The position numbers and the translations under genes were made by a program. Source: Lanius collurio (lineage: Eukaryota; Chordata; Aves; Passeriformes; Laniidae). Taken from it: a DNA stretch of 64,000 nucleotides. This document shows, piece after piece, positions 41,101-53,141 of this stretch (position 1 is its first letter; every line of letters begins with the position of its first letter). The DNA lies in assembly GCA_020086605.1 (NCBI GenBank), contig JACBWW010000004.1, positions 32,582,254-32,646,253 on the forward strand, read 5' to 3'. The notes under the pieces were generated by a model. That model was not told where the DNA came from, searched no databases, and worked only from the letters and a program-made list of their open reading frames with translations.

Positions 41101-41175
41101 ATGCTTTATTATGTGGGAGCATAGTTTTGTATGGCAACATCAAACACATCCCCTCTTCTTTTTATTTTGGTACAG
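38111..41175. other. End of LTK intron 1, no feature recognised
   Basis: AT-rich intronic sequence containing a 16-bp perfect palindrome at 40588-40603. No exon or repeat family recognised before the exon 2 acceptor. Confidence 0.45.
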
Positions 41176-41289
41176 CTGCTGTCCCCTGTTCTGGATCACA
41201 TGAAGAAAACTCTTCTGCACCAAATCCAACTCAGAAGCTCTTCCTGATGAAAAACAGGATGGTTTCATTGCATCAGCCTTCCAAACCAG
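41176..41289 (+). CDS. LTK: LTK coding exon 2: linker between signal peptide and MAM1
   Basis: Acceptor GGTACAG, donor CCAG|GTACC, 114 nt, phase 1 to phase 1. Completes Ala15 and encodes residues 16-52, starting AVPCSGSHEENSSAPNP, a polar low-complexity stretch with one cysteine (Cys19) and a sequon at Asn26. No domain is visible. In ALK the equivalent region is several times longer and includes the heparin-binding part, which is absent here. The exon is supported by frame continuity on both sides rather than by domain homology. Confidence 0.75.
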
Positions 41290-41464
41290 GTACCAAAAGT
41301 CCTCTTCCTTACATCCTCCTTATTTCTCCTTCAGAATCTAGGTGTAAGAAAGATGCTGGCTGTCGCAAGCACCTCTTACGATGACACTGTATTTCTAACT
41401 GAAACTAGAGCAATGACTCAGAAAGGCCAGTGTAAAGTTTAGGGAATTCCTTATTTCTCTATTA

Positions 41465-41640
41465 AACAAAAACAAACAAACAAACAAAACCCCACAAAAC
41501 CAAAAACCTCCAAAAAACAAAACACCCAAACAAAGCAAGCAAACTAAATCATAAAGAACCCCAAACAACCCTCCACAAAGGAAACCTAATCCCTCCCCCC
41601 CCTCAATAAAGAAAAAAAACCCCAAAACCCAACACAGCAG
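41465..41640. repeat. A/C-rich low-complexity tract
   Basis: Runs of AAAC, AAAAC and CCCCAAA units with two C-runs (near 41593). On the - strand it produces a spurious 76-codon frame of phenylalanine, glycine and leucine, which is not a gene. Confidence 0.85.
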
Positions 41641-41857
41641 GAAAAGGGGAAGAAAGAAAAAGGGAAGAAAAATGAAATCATTTCCATCAGCACACTGAAA
41701 TCCACCAGATTTGGGGTTGGGAGTTCTTGAAATAAAAGCTGATTAGTGAGGCTGTTTTCCCACTACTATAGAACAAACTATCTTCTTTGATACTGAATGA
41801 AGTTTTTTTCCAAATGGCATTTTATTTTCATGGCATTGTGAAAACTAAGTGAGCTGT

Positions 41858-42545
41858 GAGGATTTTTAACTTGTGTTCGCTGCCTCTTGTCCTATCAGTG
41901 GGCACTACTACGACTGTCTAGCTTCCTTTTCATTCCTCTCATCCATGTGTTTGCACACATTAATAAAATCCCCCTGACAGTACTTTTCTACAGACTGAAC
42001 AGTCCAAGCTGTGTCAGCCTCTCCTCTTGTGAAAGATGTTCCAGTCCCTCAGTCATCTTTGCAGACCTGTGCTGGACTTGTTCCTCTAAGTCTGTATGTC
42101 TCTTGTATTGAGTAGCCCAGAGCTGGGCACAGCACTGCAGATGTAGTCTCACCAGAGCTGAGTAGAGGGAAAGGATCACCTCTCTTGTTTTACTGGCAGT
42201 GCTCTTCCTAATGCAGCCCACAAAGCTGTTGGCCGCCTTTGTTGTAAGGGTGCAGGGTTTGCTCACAGGAACTAGCTGTTCACCACGCTCCCAAAGCCCT
42301 TCTCCTCAGCTACTTTCCAGCCAGTCAGCCCCCAGCACAAACTGGTGTATGGGGTTATACCTCCTGAGGTGCAGGATTTGGCTTTTCCTTCAAGGGATTC
42401 CTATCAGCCCAATCTCCAACCAGTTGAGGCTGCTCTGCATGGCAGGACAGCCCTGTATGTGTCAGCTGTTCTTTTCATTTTGTAACCTCTGTGAACTTGC
42501 TGTGTGCACTCTGTCTCCTTGTTCTGGTTGTTAATGAAGATGCTA
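41858..42545 (-). mobile_element. CR1 LINE fragment with decayed ORF2 C-terminus, antisense to LTK
   Basis: Read on the - strand, successive frames match the end of CR1 ORF2: LNRLEKWADRN-like and KFNKGK-like blocks (42440 down to about 42380), NPIHQFVLGADWLESS (about 42350-42300), then a 92-codon open stretch (42266-41988) with KAANSFVGCIRKSTASKTRE, YSALVR.HL, and LEHLSQEERLTQLGLFSL. Frameshifts and stops separate the blocks. It extends to a degenerate SDRTRGS-like segment near 41890. The copy lacks the rest of the RT and the endonuclease and is inactive. Confidence 0.85.
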
Positions 42546-45178
42546 AACCATAAAGAAAGACCTCTGGGTATTAGAAAGGAAGTGGCAAGGTGACCTAGCC
42601 TTGCCAGAGGAATGTTCCTTATAGTAACATCTTGCAGATGGTATCTAATTCTTTGAAGTCCTTTCTAACATACCCTGGACTGTCCATGAGCTTTTTTCGA
42701 TCTAATCTTCAGAGCATTTTTGTATATCTTAAAATATGTCCTTTGCTGATTGTAGTAATAGAGACATATTTCTCTATTATACCTTTTTTCCTTTCAATTT
42801 GCCATGTTTTTCCTTTTTGCTGACTTGTACTTGAGGTTCTCCATATTTATGAGAAAAGCTGTATATGAAACACCTGTAAGGTGGTACATCGTGGATTTAG
42901 AGGTTTCAGCTTTCACTGTTTTCTTTCATGGTGACCACGAATGTACCCAGTTCTTTTACTCTGTGGTTTGTGCTGAAAACCAGCTTATTGTTGATCCATC
43001 ACAATGCAACACATATGATCTCTTGCCAGAGAATGCAGTCTTCTTTTTCCTTGGATGTCAAAAACTTTCCTGATCTGTTTCAGATGCTTCCAGATATTCA
43101 GATTTCTTCAGCCTCAAGTTGTGGCAAACAGGCCTTATAAAGTCCAGAGAGTTGGGAATTAGGTCCTTTTCAAGGGGAAAGTTGTGTTCATCTATCTCAG
43201 CTGTGAACCACATTGTCACATGAGATGTACTTAAAGGATTAAGTCTGCATTGGTACAGTCCCTGCCACTACAAGCTGAGGTATTATTAAGGTTTGATGAA
43301 ATGATTTTGTCATAAACAATAGTTTCAAGCAACTGTCTATTTGAAAAAAGAATTTTTTCTTTCCTGAGCTTTCACTGTTATACTGTTGTAAGAGAAATTT
43401 CTTTCTGGGTTTTATGACCAACTAAAAAAATTATCTGATAAAAATATTACTTCTTCTGACAATAAGTCTGTGGATACTGAGTTAACCTGTCAAACTTCAA
43501 TAAATTTGAAACAGCACAGCAGGTCTGCATCAGGACTCTGCTTTGTTTCACACAGCCATGGAGTTTCTGAGCTATTGAGATCCCTAAAGCTGTTTTACTG
43601 GATCATCAAACCATGGCCTGGAGCTGTGCACAGACATTTTTCCCTAGATCTAACTGAGCCAAGAGAGTGGCTGTTGTCCTTGTTCCTGTGTGCTGCTGGA
43701 ATCTGGCCTTACATGCATACACACACATACACAATTTGCCAGTCCATCTGCTTGGGGCTTCCATGTGAATGTGATGGGCTGGACACTGCCCAGACCCTTC
43801 CTAAGCTGTGTGCATTTGATGAATTGGGCTAAGAAGATATTTGGACGGTTGGCCCAGGTGTCAGTTTGAGAGAGGCAGCAAACTCCAGTATGAGCAGGCC
43901 AGAAAGAGGTGGAGAGTGTCCAAAGGAATGGAGAAGGAGAGAAGTGTTTGGGTGGGAGACCACAGCCTGTGCCAACCCACAGTTATGTGCAACTCTGTAA
44001 CATACGTGTTTCTCTTACCCCTGCACACTGAATGTTGTTTTATAAAAAGTGAAGTTAGAATTAACTTCAATAATTAGGAGAAAATCTGTTTGCTTTTGCT
44101 GTCACATTCAAAAGGAGCTTTTATTTCTTCTTTCTTCTGAAAGTTTAGTTGAAGTATTGGTAAACTTCTGGAAACTCTTATGTTTTTATTTTTGCTCCGC
44201 CTGTGCAGCTACACTTCCTTGCTATATACCTGACCTTCTGTCCTTCTTACCTACCTGTTTTCCCCAGGAACAGGGCTACCAAAGGGATAACTTTGTGTCA
44301 TTCATGGTTGCAAGGTTTGAATACCCTCTGAACATCAGGATCCTAAATATGAATGTTTAGTCTCTTATTATTTCTCATTTGGCCTGGGGACACTCCAGTT
44401 ATTACTTTAATATTATTATTACTACTGAAAATAAATATAATGCAAATTAATATCATCTCTATTCAGCTCCATTCTGTGTGGGAGAGCTTTGTGCAGCTAA
44501 CATCCCTTCAGGGAGTTTATATTAGATTGATGAGACAACAGAGAATTACTTCTTGTCTGGTTTATAATATGCTGATCATGAAAAATTCTGGCCAAGATGA
44601 TCTAGAGTTTTAGTGCTGCAAGCATACTCTGGAGTTTGTTAAGAAGGTATTCTTTTTCATCCTGCTAGAGGAAAGTGAAATTGTTTAAAAAAGATAAAAA
44701 ATTATCTTAAGCCTGCATTGTTCACCTATTTGGCTTGAGACGCCATCAGGCTCTTTCTATTGCTAAGAGAGGGTTGACCTTTAGAGTATCAGTTCTTTCT
44801 CTCTGCCAAAATGCTAAATCCATACAGTTTCAATATCCCTGTTAATATTACTGGTATTTTTCTCATTTGTGACTTTGAGTACTTGTGACCTAGACTTTCC
44901 ACTGATACAAATTCACTGCTGAAACCAGTGGGAGAAATATGACTTACATCTGCCATGAATTTGCAGGTTAGTTTTCATTCTTACATGTATGTTCCTTGAC
45001 CTGCTATGAGAGAGATTCTGTTATTATTGCCCAAGACAAAATTTCTTTTTTCTCTTCAATTCTTCCATTTTTTGGGAGATTAATCACCATACACTGCACA
45101 TCTAATCACTCACGTGCCCCTGTTACCCCTCCTCCCTGAGCTGGGATAGGCCTCACTGAAACCTTTGGTTTCTCACAG

Positions 45179-45337
45179 CAGAAGTCTCTTGTATCATTGG
45201 CTCAAGCTGTTCATGGGTGACGTCCACAGACAGTTTTGGAAAACCAGACTGGGTGTTATCTCCCATTGGAGTTCTGGCGTCCCAGGAGAGGCAGCAGATG
45301 CTTCTGGAAAACAGTTCCTCCCCTGGAGATGTTGAAG
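45179..45337 (+). CDS. LTK: LTK coding exon 3: start of MAM domain 1
   Basis: Encodes residues 53-105 (split codons 53 and 106), 159 nt, phase 1 to phase 1, donor GAAG|GTAGGC. Opens with AEVSCIIGSSCSW: Cys57-x5-Cys63-x-Trp65 corresponds to the first strand of a MAM domain, with the x5 spacing found in ALK MAM1 rather than the x6 of most MAM domains, and without the usual Phe-Glu. A sequon lies at Asn97 (NSS). The acceptor is a tandem CAGCAG, so splicing three bases downstream would drop one alanine. Confidence 0.85.
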
Positions 45338-45929
45338 GTAGGCAGAGCTACAGTTCCCCTCGAATGGACACCTTCTTTTGCCCAGCTCGGGCTGCAGCCG
45401 TGGGTGGCAGCAGCAGGAGTCAGCAGGCTGAGGCCTCAGGCCCTTGTCACTGGAAGTACCACCATGAGCTGGTTCTGGTGCAGAGCTCCCACAGGCACAG
45501 TCGGTGCCTGAGGGTCAGTAAGAGCCATGTAATACATGTGTGCTCCCTCAGTCATGTATGGATGTACCCTCTAAACCACTGGTCTCTTTATATACTCATT
45601 TTCTATCTCCCCATTTTGGGATAAGCTACTTTTACTTACAGAGACTGGATGTTTCTTAGGAAACTCAATCCTATACAAGCCATAGTTTTATTTTGTTGGA
45701 CATGTCTTCGTCCTTTTTTTTGGTTCCTTCTGTTCTCGTTTCTTCTACAATTTCCTCTATAATTTCATTAATTTTTACTTTTTTTTTTTTTTTTTTGGTT
45801 TTGTGCACAGTTCTTTCTTTAGTCTCATGACTCCTTTCTTCAAACTCCTTATCCATTTTCCTTTTATTATCTCTCTTCCATCCATGCTGTGTGTCTCCTG
45901 TTTTGTTGTGGGTTTTTTTCTCTTCACAG
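45338..45929 (+). other. LTK intron 3 (592 bp)
   Basis: Smallest intron of the gene; contains a T18 run at 45779-45796 and pyrimidine-rich sequence before the acceptor. The run gives spurious lysine-rich frames on the - strand. Confidence 0.85.
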
Positions 45930-46152
45930 GGGACATTTTCCTCCTGAACACCAGTAGACTCCCAGATAGATGTGAGTTCAGCCTGCAAAGCCCCATCCTG
46001 CCTGGCAGCTTGGATTCTTGCTTGCTGGAACTGGCCATATCTTCACAGGATGCTGTTCCTCTTCTCCAGAGATTCACAGTTGAAATCAGATATGTGGAGA
46101 CAAACAAAAATACAATAATTTCTCTGAGAGTTGGCCATGAGGAGAATGCTGG
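45930..46152 (+). CDS. LTK: LTK coding exon 4: middle of MAM domain 1
   Basis: Encodes residues 106-179 (223 nt, phase 1 in, phase 2 out), acceptor TTCACAG, donor GG|GTAAGA. It begins GDIFLLNTSR, like the GSFLLLNTS of ALK, with a sequon at Asn112, and continues with alternating hydrophobic strands (CLLELAISS, FTVEIRYVE, IISLRVG) typical of a MAM beta sandwich. Two cysteines (in DRCEF and DSCLL) could pair within the domain. Confidence 0.9.
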
Positions 46153-49100
46153 GTAAGACAATCAATTTTCAACTGCTGAGCCTTCAAATTGCAAGGTAGA
46201 GTGGAGTTCCTCCAGGCTGCTGTTTATCAGTGTCTTTTGCCTTCTTGAGGTCATTGCTGCTATTACAGCAGAAAATAAAGATATAACTGTCAGGACTGAA
46301 GCAAGCAGCTTCCTGACAGGATGCCTGTAACAGACACAGGTTTTGTGTGTCCCCTTTGCAAAAAACACACTAGCTTAGATCTCACTCTTCTTCCCTCACA
46401 TTTAGAAGGGTGAAGAGTGATTAATGCTTTCACCGGTTCTAGGACTGCAGCTGTACAATGCATTCAGTTCAAAAACTGCCTTGGTAACATCACTGGTATC
46501 TCTATGTCCTATCATTGCTACAAGAGTCACAATTCTCATTTTGAGGTGGAGTTAATTTCACCTCTTTAATAACTTCCTCCTTTCTAGTAGGTTCAAGAGC
46601 ACTCACTTCTGCTCCATTTGTAGAGTTCAGGCAGGGAAAAAAGTGAAGCTAGAGGTAAAAAGAGGTGAAGGAAAACAAAAGAAGGTGTAACAATGCCAGA
46701 TCTTGTCCTGTATTCCCTTTGATCTCGACTGTGTTTTACGTTTTCATTCCTGTGTGTAGCAGAATGCAGTAAGGAAGTGAAATGGGTAAAGGGAAAAAAA
46801 TCACAACAGGAAAAAGAAAGAGAAAAGTCCACATGTCATCTAATTTTTGCCATTTTCCATGTGCTTGTTTTTTCTTTGCGGCAATCTGACTTGTAAGAAC
46901 CTGGGTCAGACACATAACAGTTTTTTATTTCCATCACCTGACTGACTCCCATGGAGAACTTAAGCAATAAATCCCAGTTTTTGTTTTCTTTGAATTCTTT
47001 GGCACTCCCCAGGCTGCCATGGAGATCTGTAGCCAAGACTCCTGGTCAGCCAAAGACAGCAGAGTTTGACTAAAAAAACTTATTTTTCCTTCTTTCATAT
47101 CTTTCTTTCTCATTTTCAGCTGTTACTCAGTTTCTTCCTCACTGTTCCTTCCCCTTCTTCTTGCCAAATTCACTGGGAATCTGTTGCATTTTCTGGGATT
47201 AGTTTCTAATATCATTTTTTACCTACTCAAAGCTGCCCACACTGCTTTTTGCACATTTGACAGGCCTCTGCAGCTGCAACTCCATTTCTCTGTGTACACT
47301 CATAAAATACCCTTTTTCTACACCTTACTGGTTAGACCAGGCTTTGCTGATAATCACTGCGGCGTCTCTGGAATTGATCATGGATGTTGTTTAGCAACTT
47401 CTTTGAGCACTGCAAAACAATTCTATGTGAAGTCAAGATTATCATCTCTCTAAAAGTGATGGCATTTAGATTTATTAAAATGAAATTAGCTTTACTGGAA
47501 ATTGGTATAGACACCAGTGTTACTTTTTCTAATTGAAATGAAGTCCTGGTGAGCTTTTAAGAGTTTACTCTTAAGATTTTAAACAGAGGAGGTGATCAAG
47601 TCCTGTTTGAAATCAAGACAGAATGGAGGGATAGAAAAGAGATAAAAGAAAGTTAGGAACCATGTTAGTCAAATACCCTCCCTTTTCCCCCTCATTACAG
47701 GGAAACATTAAAATCTCGGTACTATTAAAAAAAACCTGACCATGCAGACAGAACAGAATTTATTTCTAACACAGTGATTGAGCTGCTTCTTGCTAAGCAG
47801 GTAGCCTGAAATGAACATTCTCTTCATGATTAAGATTTTAACAACATTGGTTGTTAAGGAGAGACCACCCTGAAGTGTTCCTACTTTATGGGAACTTTCC
47901 ACAGGGAGTAGTTGTTCTACAAGTTTTTCCATGTTAACCAAACACTGCTGGACAATTTAGAGCAAAACAAGGAGGACAGTGAGCAGAGACCTTATGATAG
48001 ATGCCTGTGTGCTGTTCATAGTGTAACGAGAGAAAATTGCTACCAAGGGATGGTCTTCAGGTCAGAGTAGAAATTTGAATATAGGAAAAAGGCTAGGTGT
48101 CACTTTTTTCAGATAATCAGACACTCCAAGAAATCATGCTTTGGCCTTTTTTGTCACCTCTCAATTCCATGAACAAGCTATACTTCATCATAAACTCCAG
48201 CTGCACCAGACTACTTCAGTGAACTGTCCTCTTTCTGGACCTAGACGTTTTCTACTGATGGTGTTTTCTCCTTCAGGATCCATCAGCTATGTAGTTCCCA
48301 AAATCTTAGATACATGTCACATGTAAGAGAAAGTTTCTGTACTGCTCACCTTACCAACTAATAGGATTTATCATTAGATTGGTGGTATTGAAGCTGCCAC
48401 TATTTTGTCATACATAAGCCTCAGTAAAGAACAAAGAAACAGATGTACCTTCAGCACCATGTTCTCTGAGCATGCAGGGCAAAGTCACAAAGTGGCCATG
48501 TTTACTGTTATATACCACCCCTATAAATAGTGCGTATTCTGAGTTATTACCATTAAAAGGAGAACTACTGAGGGAGTGAGGCATTTGAAATTCTTTGTAT
48601 TTATAAAAATGATATAAAAATCTATTTCTCATTATGTCGGTAAAGCTCAAACATCAGGAGCCCGTAACCTTGCCTGCAAGGCCAAGCCTTCTTTGTCTGG
48701 CACCTGAGTCAAAAAGCTGTCTTCACTTTCTCAGGGTTATGGTTATGGTGCTTATTCAGGTCACATCAGCTTTTTTTCACCTTTTTTTTTAACTTTGGTT
48801 AAAAAACCCAAACATTTTTTAAAAAATGTTCTTACTATTTTCCTTACCCCACCTTTTCATCTTTACAACACAGACCTGGAATCAGCCACAGCTAAAAAAT
48901 CTTGAGTCCTTTGTGGTTTTGAGTGGTTTCATATGCTTGTGTTTGTCATGGACCACAACTATTTCAGTGTTCTCAGCTATAACTTTTTCAGTAAGAAGCT
49001 AGTTTCTCTCAACTTCAAGTACTCATACTTCAGTGAAAATTAAAATGCATAATTTGTGGCAGGGATAATATTTTCCCTTTCTGCAGTCAATAAGCCAAGC

Positions 49101-52100
49101 TGATTTTGTTCTATTTCCATTCTAAAATGGCCACAGCAGTCTTGGTAGATCAGAAAGCAAAAAGTTCATGGCCAATTGCGCACATGAGTTTTCAGGTAGC
49201 AAACCTCACAAAACTGTTTATTGTTTAGGTTTTTTCCCCCCCTTTATTTTTGGAGGGATGGTGGTGGTAAAATACTCCACCATCTTGTGAGACGCTTGTA
49301 GTAACTTGCCATCTTTGACGCTTGTATTCTACTAATGTGGTTGTTTTTATCCACTGAAGTTATTTAATTTCTACTGTACAGGTGACAAGTGAGTAGCCTG
49401 GTAAGTGTTCTCAGAAAATATCTAAATGCTTGCTGACAACAATGACCAGAGCCATTTCAATTAAAAAATGTATCTAGAAAGGGTGAGGCTGTCCAGCTGC
49501 TATATAAGACTATGATTTTTGAACACTAATCTGGGAGCATGATTCAGTTAGAGTCTCTTTTGCCTCTCTTGAGCTTGCACCCAAAAACATTTTGGTGAAG
49601 GCAGGAGGGGTAGGCATGTATTTTGTTCTCTCTGTTTCCTTTTAAGTCCAGTGGTCAGCACTGGATGTTTGTGAGGACTTGCAGACAACAGCTTACTGTA
49701 AAATTTGTAATTTTCATGTTTACTGATTGAGTCTAGAAGCACCTAACATATGCAGCTTTGTACAAAAACCCATGCAGTGGGTCCTCCTAATTCAGGAAAT
49801 GTTTCAGCTTTCATGTTCTGCTTTGTTTCATTTTTCAGTCCTAATGAAGAAGTGTTTATTCTTTGCATTAAATCTTAAAATTAATCATTGTTACCTTTGT
49901 TGGATATGAAAAAATCACATCATAGAAAGGTTTGGTAAGAAGAGGGTGGAAAACATCTATTCAGCAGAGAAGATTGAGAGGCTAGTGAAAATCCAAAGTA
50001 AACACTACAAATAAAAATTTGGAATTAATATTAATTTGGAATTAAATATTTGCAGGGTGAATCTTGAATTCTCTTGCCTTAAGCATTAGATAGCTTGCAA
50101 CTCCAAACTTTCTATTCATGCAAATTTCTCAAATTTATGTCAGACCATGATAGTTCTTCCATGAACAGATCAATTTTAACATTTCTTTTTAGAAGAAGAA
50201 TAATATTGCCTCAATACTTGAGATCTGGTTTGACATAAAATCAATAGTAAAGTTATTGCCAAGCTTGGCTCATCTGGAAGCCTGCTGCAATGATCCTTCT
50301 TCTGCTGGATCAACAACGGGCTTTGCTCCTGATTCCATTAAGAAAATTACATTGGCTCTGACTAGCCTCCATTTCAATGGTGGGACCAAGCAAAGGGGGC
50401 ATAATTATTTACAGCATTAGAAATCTTGTTGCAGTTGGATCTAGAGGGTGAGGCTTTCTCTGAAGGGGAATACCTTGATGATTAAGAGACTCGGTACACA
50501 AAAGCACTCTGTGTGATGCAAAGCTACTTGTCATTTTTGCAGTCTTTGGATGCTAGACAGCTTTTTCTGCAGTGTTAGAAATGGAGAAAATGTCAGTACC
50601 AGAGATATTTCAGTGCAGAACTAGGGTGTTTTGTGGGACCTTAGTGCTATGACTCAGAAGAGCTGCCAATTCACAGAAGCAGCAGCTTAAGGCAGTACCC
50701 TTGTTCTTCTACCAGATACCACAGCCCTCCCAGAAGAGATGGCAGAATAGGCAGTGTGTCTTCCTAACTCATGGCACTTCAGAGCTTGGTTTATTCATTT
50801 AGATGACTAGCAGTTTTGTTTTGATATACCAGTCTATAAACGGCAAACTCCAAAGTGTATGGCTGACAAAGCATATAGGATTAAGGTGCAGCAGCTGAAC
50901 TACTCATTGTTTTCAGCTGTGGGGCTCTTTAGTTGCTGCTACTAAATGTCCCACTGGCTGTGAATCAGAGGCTGTGTGCTACAGGTCCCTGCACTCAGTA
51001 GTGTGTCAACACTGGCAATACCATGATGTCTCAGCTGGGGGCTGAGTTGTAACTTGGTAGAGGTACAAGAACTATGCCTCAGTGCCTGGCAGGTCTAGTA
51101 TGCCTAATACGTAAATACAAAAGATTTAAAGATTGTCCTTACCCTTATTGGCTCATTGAACCAATTTGATTATGGCCCATTTATTCTTGTGGTCAACAGG
51201 ATGCAATGGAGTGATGAACAAAGCTGTGTCATGTAGCAGAAGTGACTCAGTTCTGGGTCAGTGCTGGATGGTCTTGGATGTTGTCCCACAGTGTGGCAGG
51301 GGGAATATATTTATAAGAATATTTATGAGATATATTTATAGGTGATGGATGTTCCTGAAGCTGCACTGTAATACAAAATGAAAGCAAAGCAGCTGTTGTC
51401 CTTTGTTGGGAAGTAGAGGTGGTGCCGTTGCGATTCAGGGCTGTACATTTCTGAAGATGAATTAAATTATAATGAACTATTGAATATAATATGATGGAAC
51501 AAGAAATAGAAGAAATAGGGTCATCTTGATAAGAAGAGCTCAATTTCATATGAGTTCAGGTTATGTGTGGGTGTTTGTGCATATGTACAATTGTGAAAGG
51601 TGAGTGGGTGTCATAGAAGGGGTAGTAATAAAATATACAGCCAAAGGTATATAATTGGTTTGTGGAGGGAAGAATACAAGAGAGGGTGATAAAAAATTAG
51701 TGTTGATTTGGATTTTTTGCACATTGCAGATAAGGTGGTCTGTGATTTTCATATTGACCCCAGAAGAGATCTGTTTGTAAACTGGGCGTTGCCTTCTAGA
51801 TGTTTCTGGTGCAGGACAAGGGCTACGTGACCACTCCATGACAGCTGAAGGCATTTCCTAAACGAAAAAGTAATACTAGGGGCAGAGATGCTTAACATCT
51901 CTTAACAGTGTGACCTGGCCTTCTTATTATTCCATAATAATAAGTCACATGTCCGGAGTGGCCCCAGTAACATCAGCAGTGTGTAGAATGCGGGTAAAAT
52001 GATCTGTCTGATACTATTTGCAGAAAAGGGCTTAGAGCAAGGATTTTTTTGTTGCTGTCATTGCTCCAGTCCATTTACAAAATAATAACACATATATTTA

Positions 52101-53001
52101 ATTGTATTTTTCTGTCTTGTTAACATAACATATAAGAACAATTTTTAGAAACCAAAAGAAAGTAAAAGTATTTTTAGGAAAGTTGTACTTTTTAAATGAC
52201 ACTTGGGTACCTTGACTTCCACCAGACTTAATTTGAGTGAGGTACCTTGAAAATTCCCTTTTGGTATTTCTCACTAGCCTTTGATGTCTGACAACCATCT
52301 TTAAAATTAGAGTGCGTAGGACCATTTGTCTTTCTCCAAACTGCCATGAGTGATGCACAATTGAGAAATCTTTGCAGTCTGGAGGTTATGGCATTTGTTC
52401 TGTAGTGAAATGTAAATGGCACGAGTAATCTGCATTTCCTGGAACAGCACTTCTCTTCTATCCCTTGCTTTGTGGTTGGACTGTAGTTTGCTAAGGTGGA
52501 AAATCAGATTGACAACACACAGATAAAGGTTTTCATTGTTGACACAACCAAGAAACGTTCAGAGAGGGCCAGATATTTACTTCCAGAACACACAATGTCA
52601 GTGTTGGCTTGAGGAGATCCTGAGACTTGTGCAGCTTCTTGGTTGATCTGTACTTTCAAGAGCAAACAGAACACAACCATGTATATGGAAAGCACATATT
52701 GGGGTGTGGTTTGTCCAAAATTGAGGATAATTTAAGTCAAATTTAAGAATCATTAGGAATGGTTGGATCTATTCACCATTAGTAATAGGCTCTGCTGCAG
52801 AGATAACCAAACATGAGCTTGCTAGGCTGAACATCACTTCTTTTAGATTAACACTCATTTGTTATCTTACCATTTGCATTCATTGATCCATTTCCCACGC
52901 AGATGCTATTACTTCTCTTTGGTACAATGCAGAATCTTTATTCTAGAGACTCCATGGATTCCAGTGTGCTGTGTGTATGCTAACATTCTGTTGTCCTCTA
53001 G
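46153..53001 (+). other. LTK intron 4 (6.8 kb), no feature recognised
   Basis: AT-rich. A perfect 20-bp palindrome lies at 48811-48830 and a TATTTATA-rich patch at about 51305-51345. No repeat family, RNA gene or extra exon recognised. Confidence 0.55.
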
Positions 53002-53141
53002 GATGAAATGGAAATACCTGCTGGCCCAGATTGGACGAATAGAAAGACCTTTCACAATCACCCTGGTGTATTCCAACTGTGGAGCACAGGAGGCTGGAGT
53101 ACTGGCAGTGGGCTCCTTGCAGCTCAGGAACTGCTTTCATG
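53002..53141 (+). CDS. LTK: LTK coding exon 5: end of MAM domain 1
   Basis: Encodes residues 180-226 plus one base (140 nt, phase 2 in, phase 1 out), acceptor CCTCTAG, donor G|GTATGC. The sequence WKYLLAQIGRIERPFTITL is the W..L.G.IGR...PF.V.L motif that in ALK closes MAM1, followed by a GSLQLRNC ending like the FALKNC of ALK, with Cys224 as the closing cysteine. This exon gives the strongest family assignment to ALK/LTK. An extra cysteine (Cys206) is unpaired by eye. Confidence 0.92.

Larger units (their letters stand above)
965..41175 (+). other. LTK intron 1 (40.2 kb)
   Basis: Runs from the donor GTAAGG at 965 to the acceptor GGTACAG ending at 41175. It carries nearly all the transposon-derived sequence recognised in the window. 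No additional exon that fits phase 1 and family homology was recognised. The acceptor has a moderate pyrimidine tract. Confidence 0.75.
41290..45178 (+). other. LTK intron 2 (3.9 kb)
   Basis: Holds an A/C-rich simple tract and a decayed antisense CR1 (listed separately). The remainder, 42546-45178, shows no recognisable feature. Confidence 0.65.

Noticed and set aside
41395..41625. 76-codon Phe/Gly/Leu-rich frame on the - strand
   Set aside because: Product of the A/C-rich low-complexity tract.
45671..46161. Lysine- and glutamate-rich frames of 105 and 128 codons on the - strand
   Set aside because: They run through the T18 run and pyrimidine tract of intron 3 and over LTK exon 4 in antisense.
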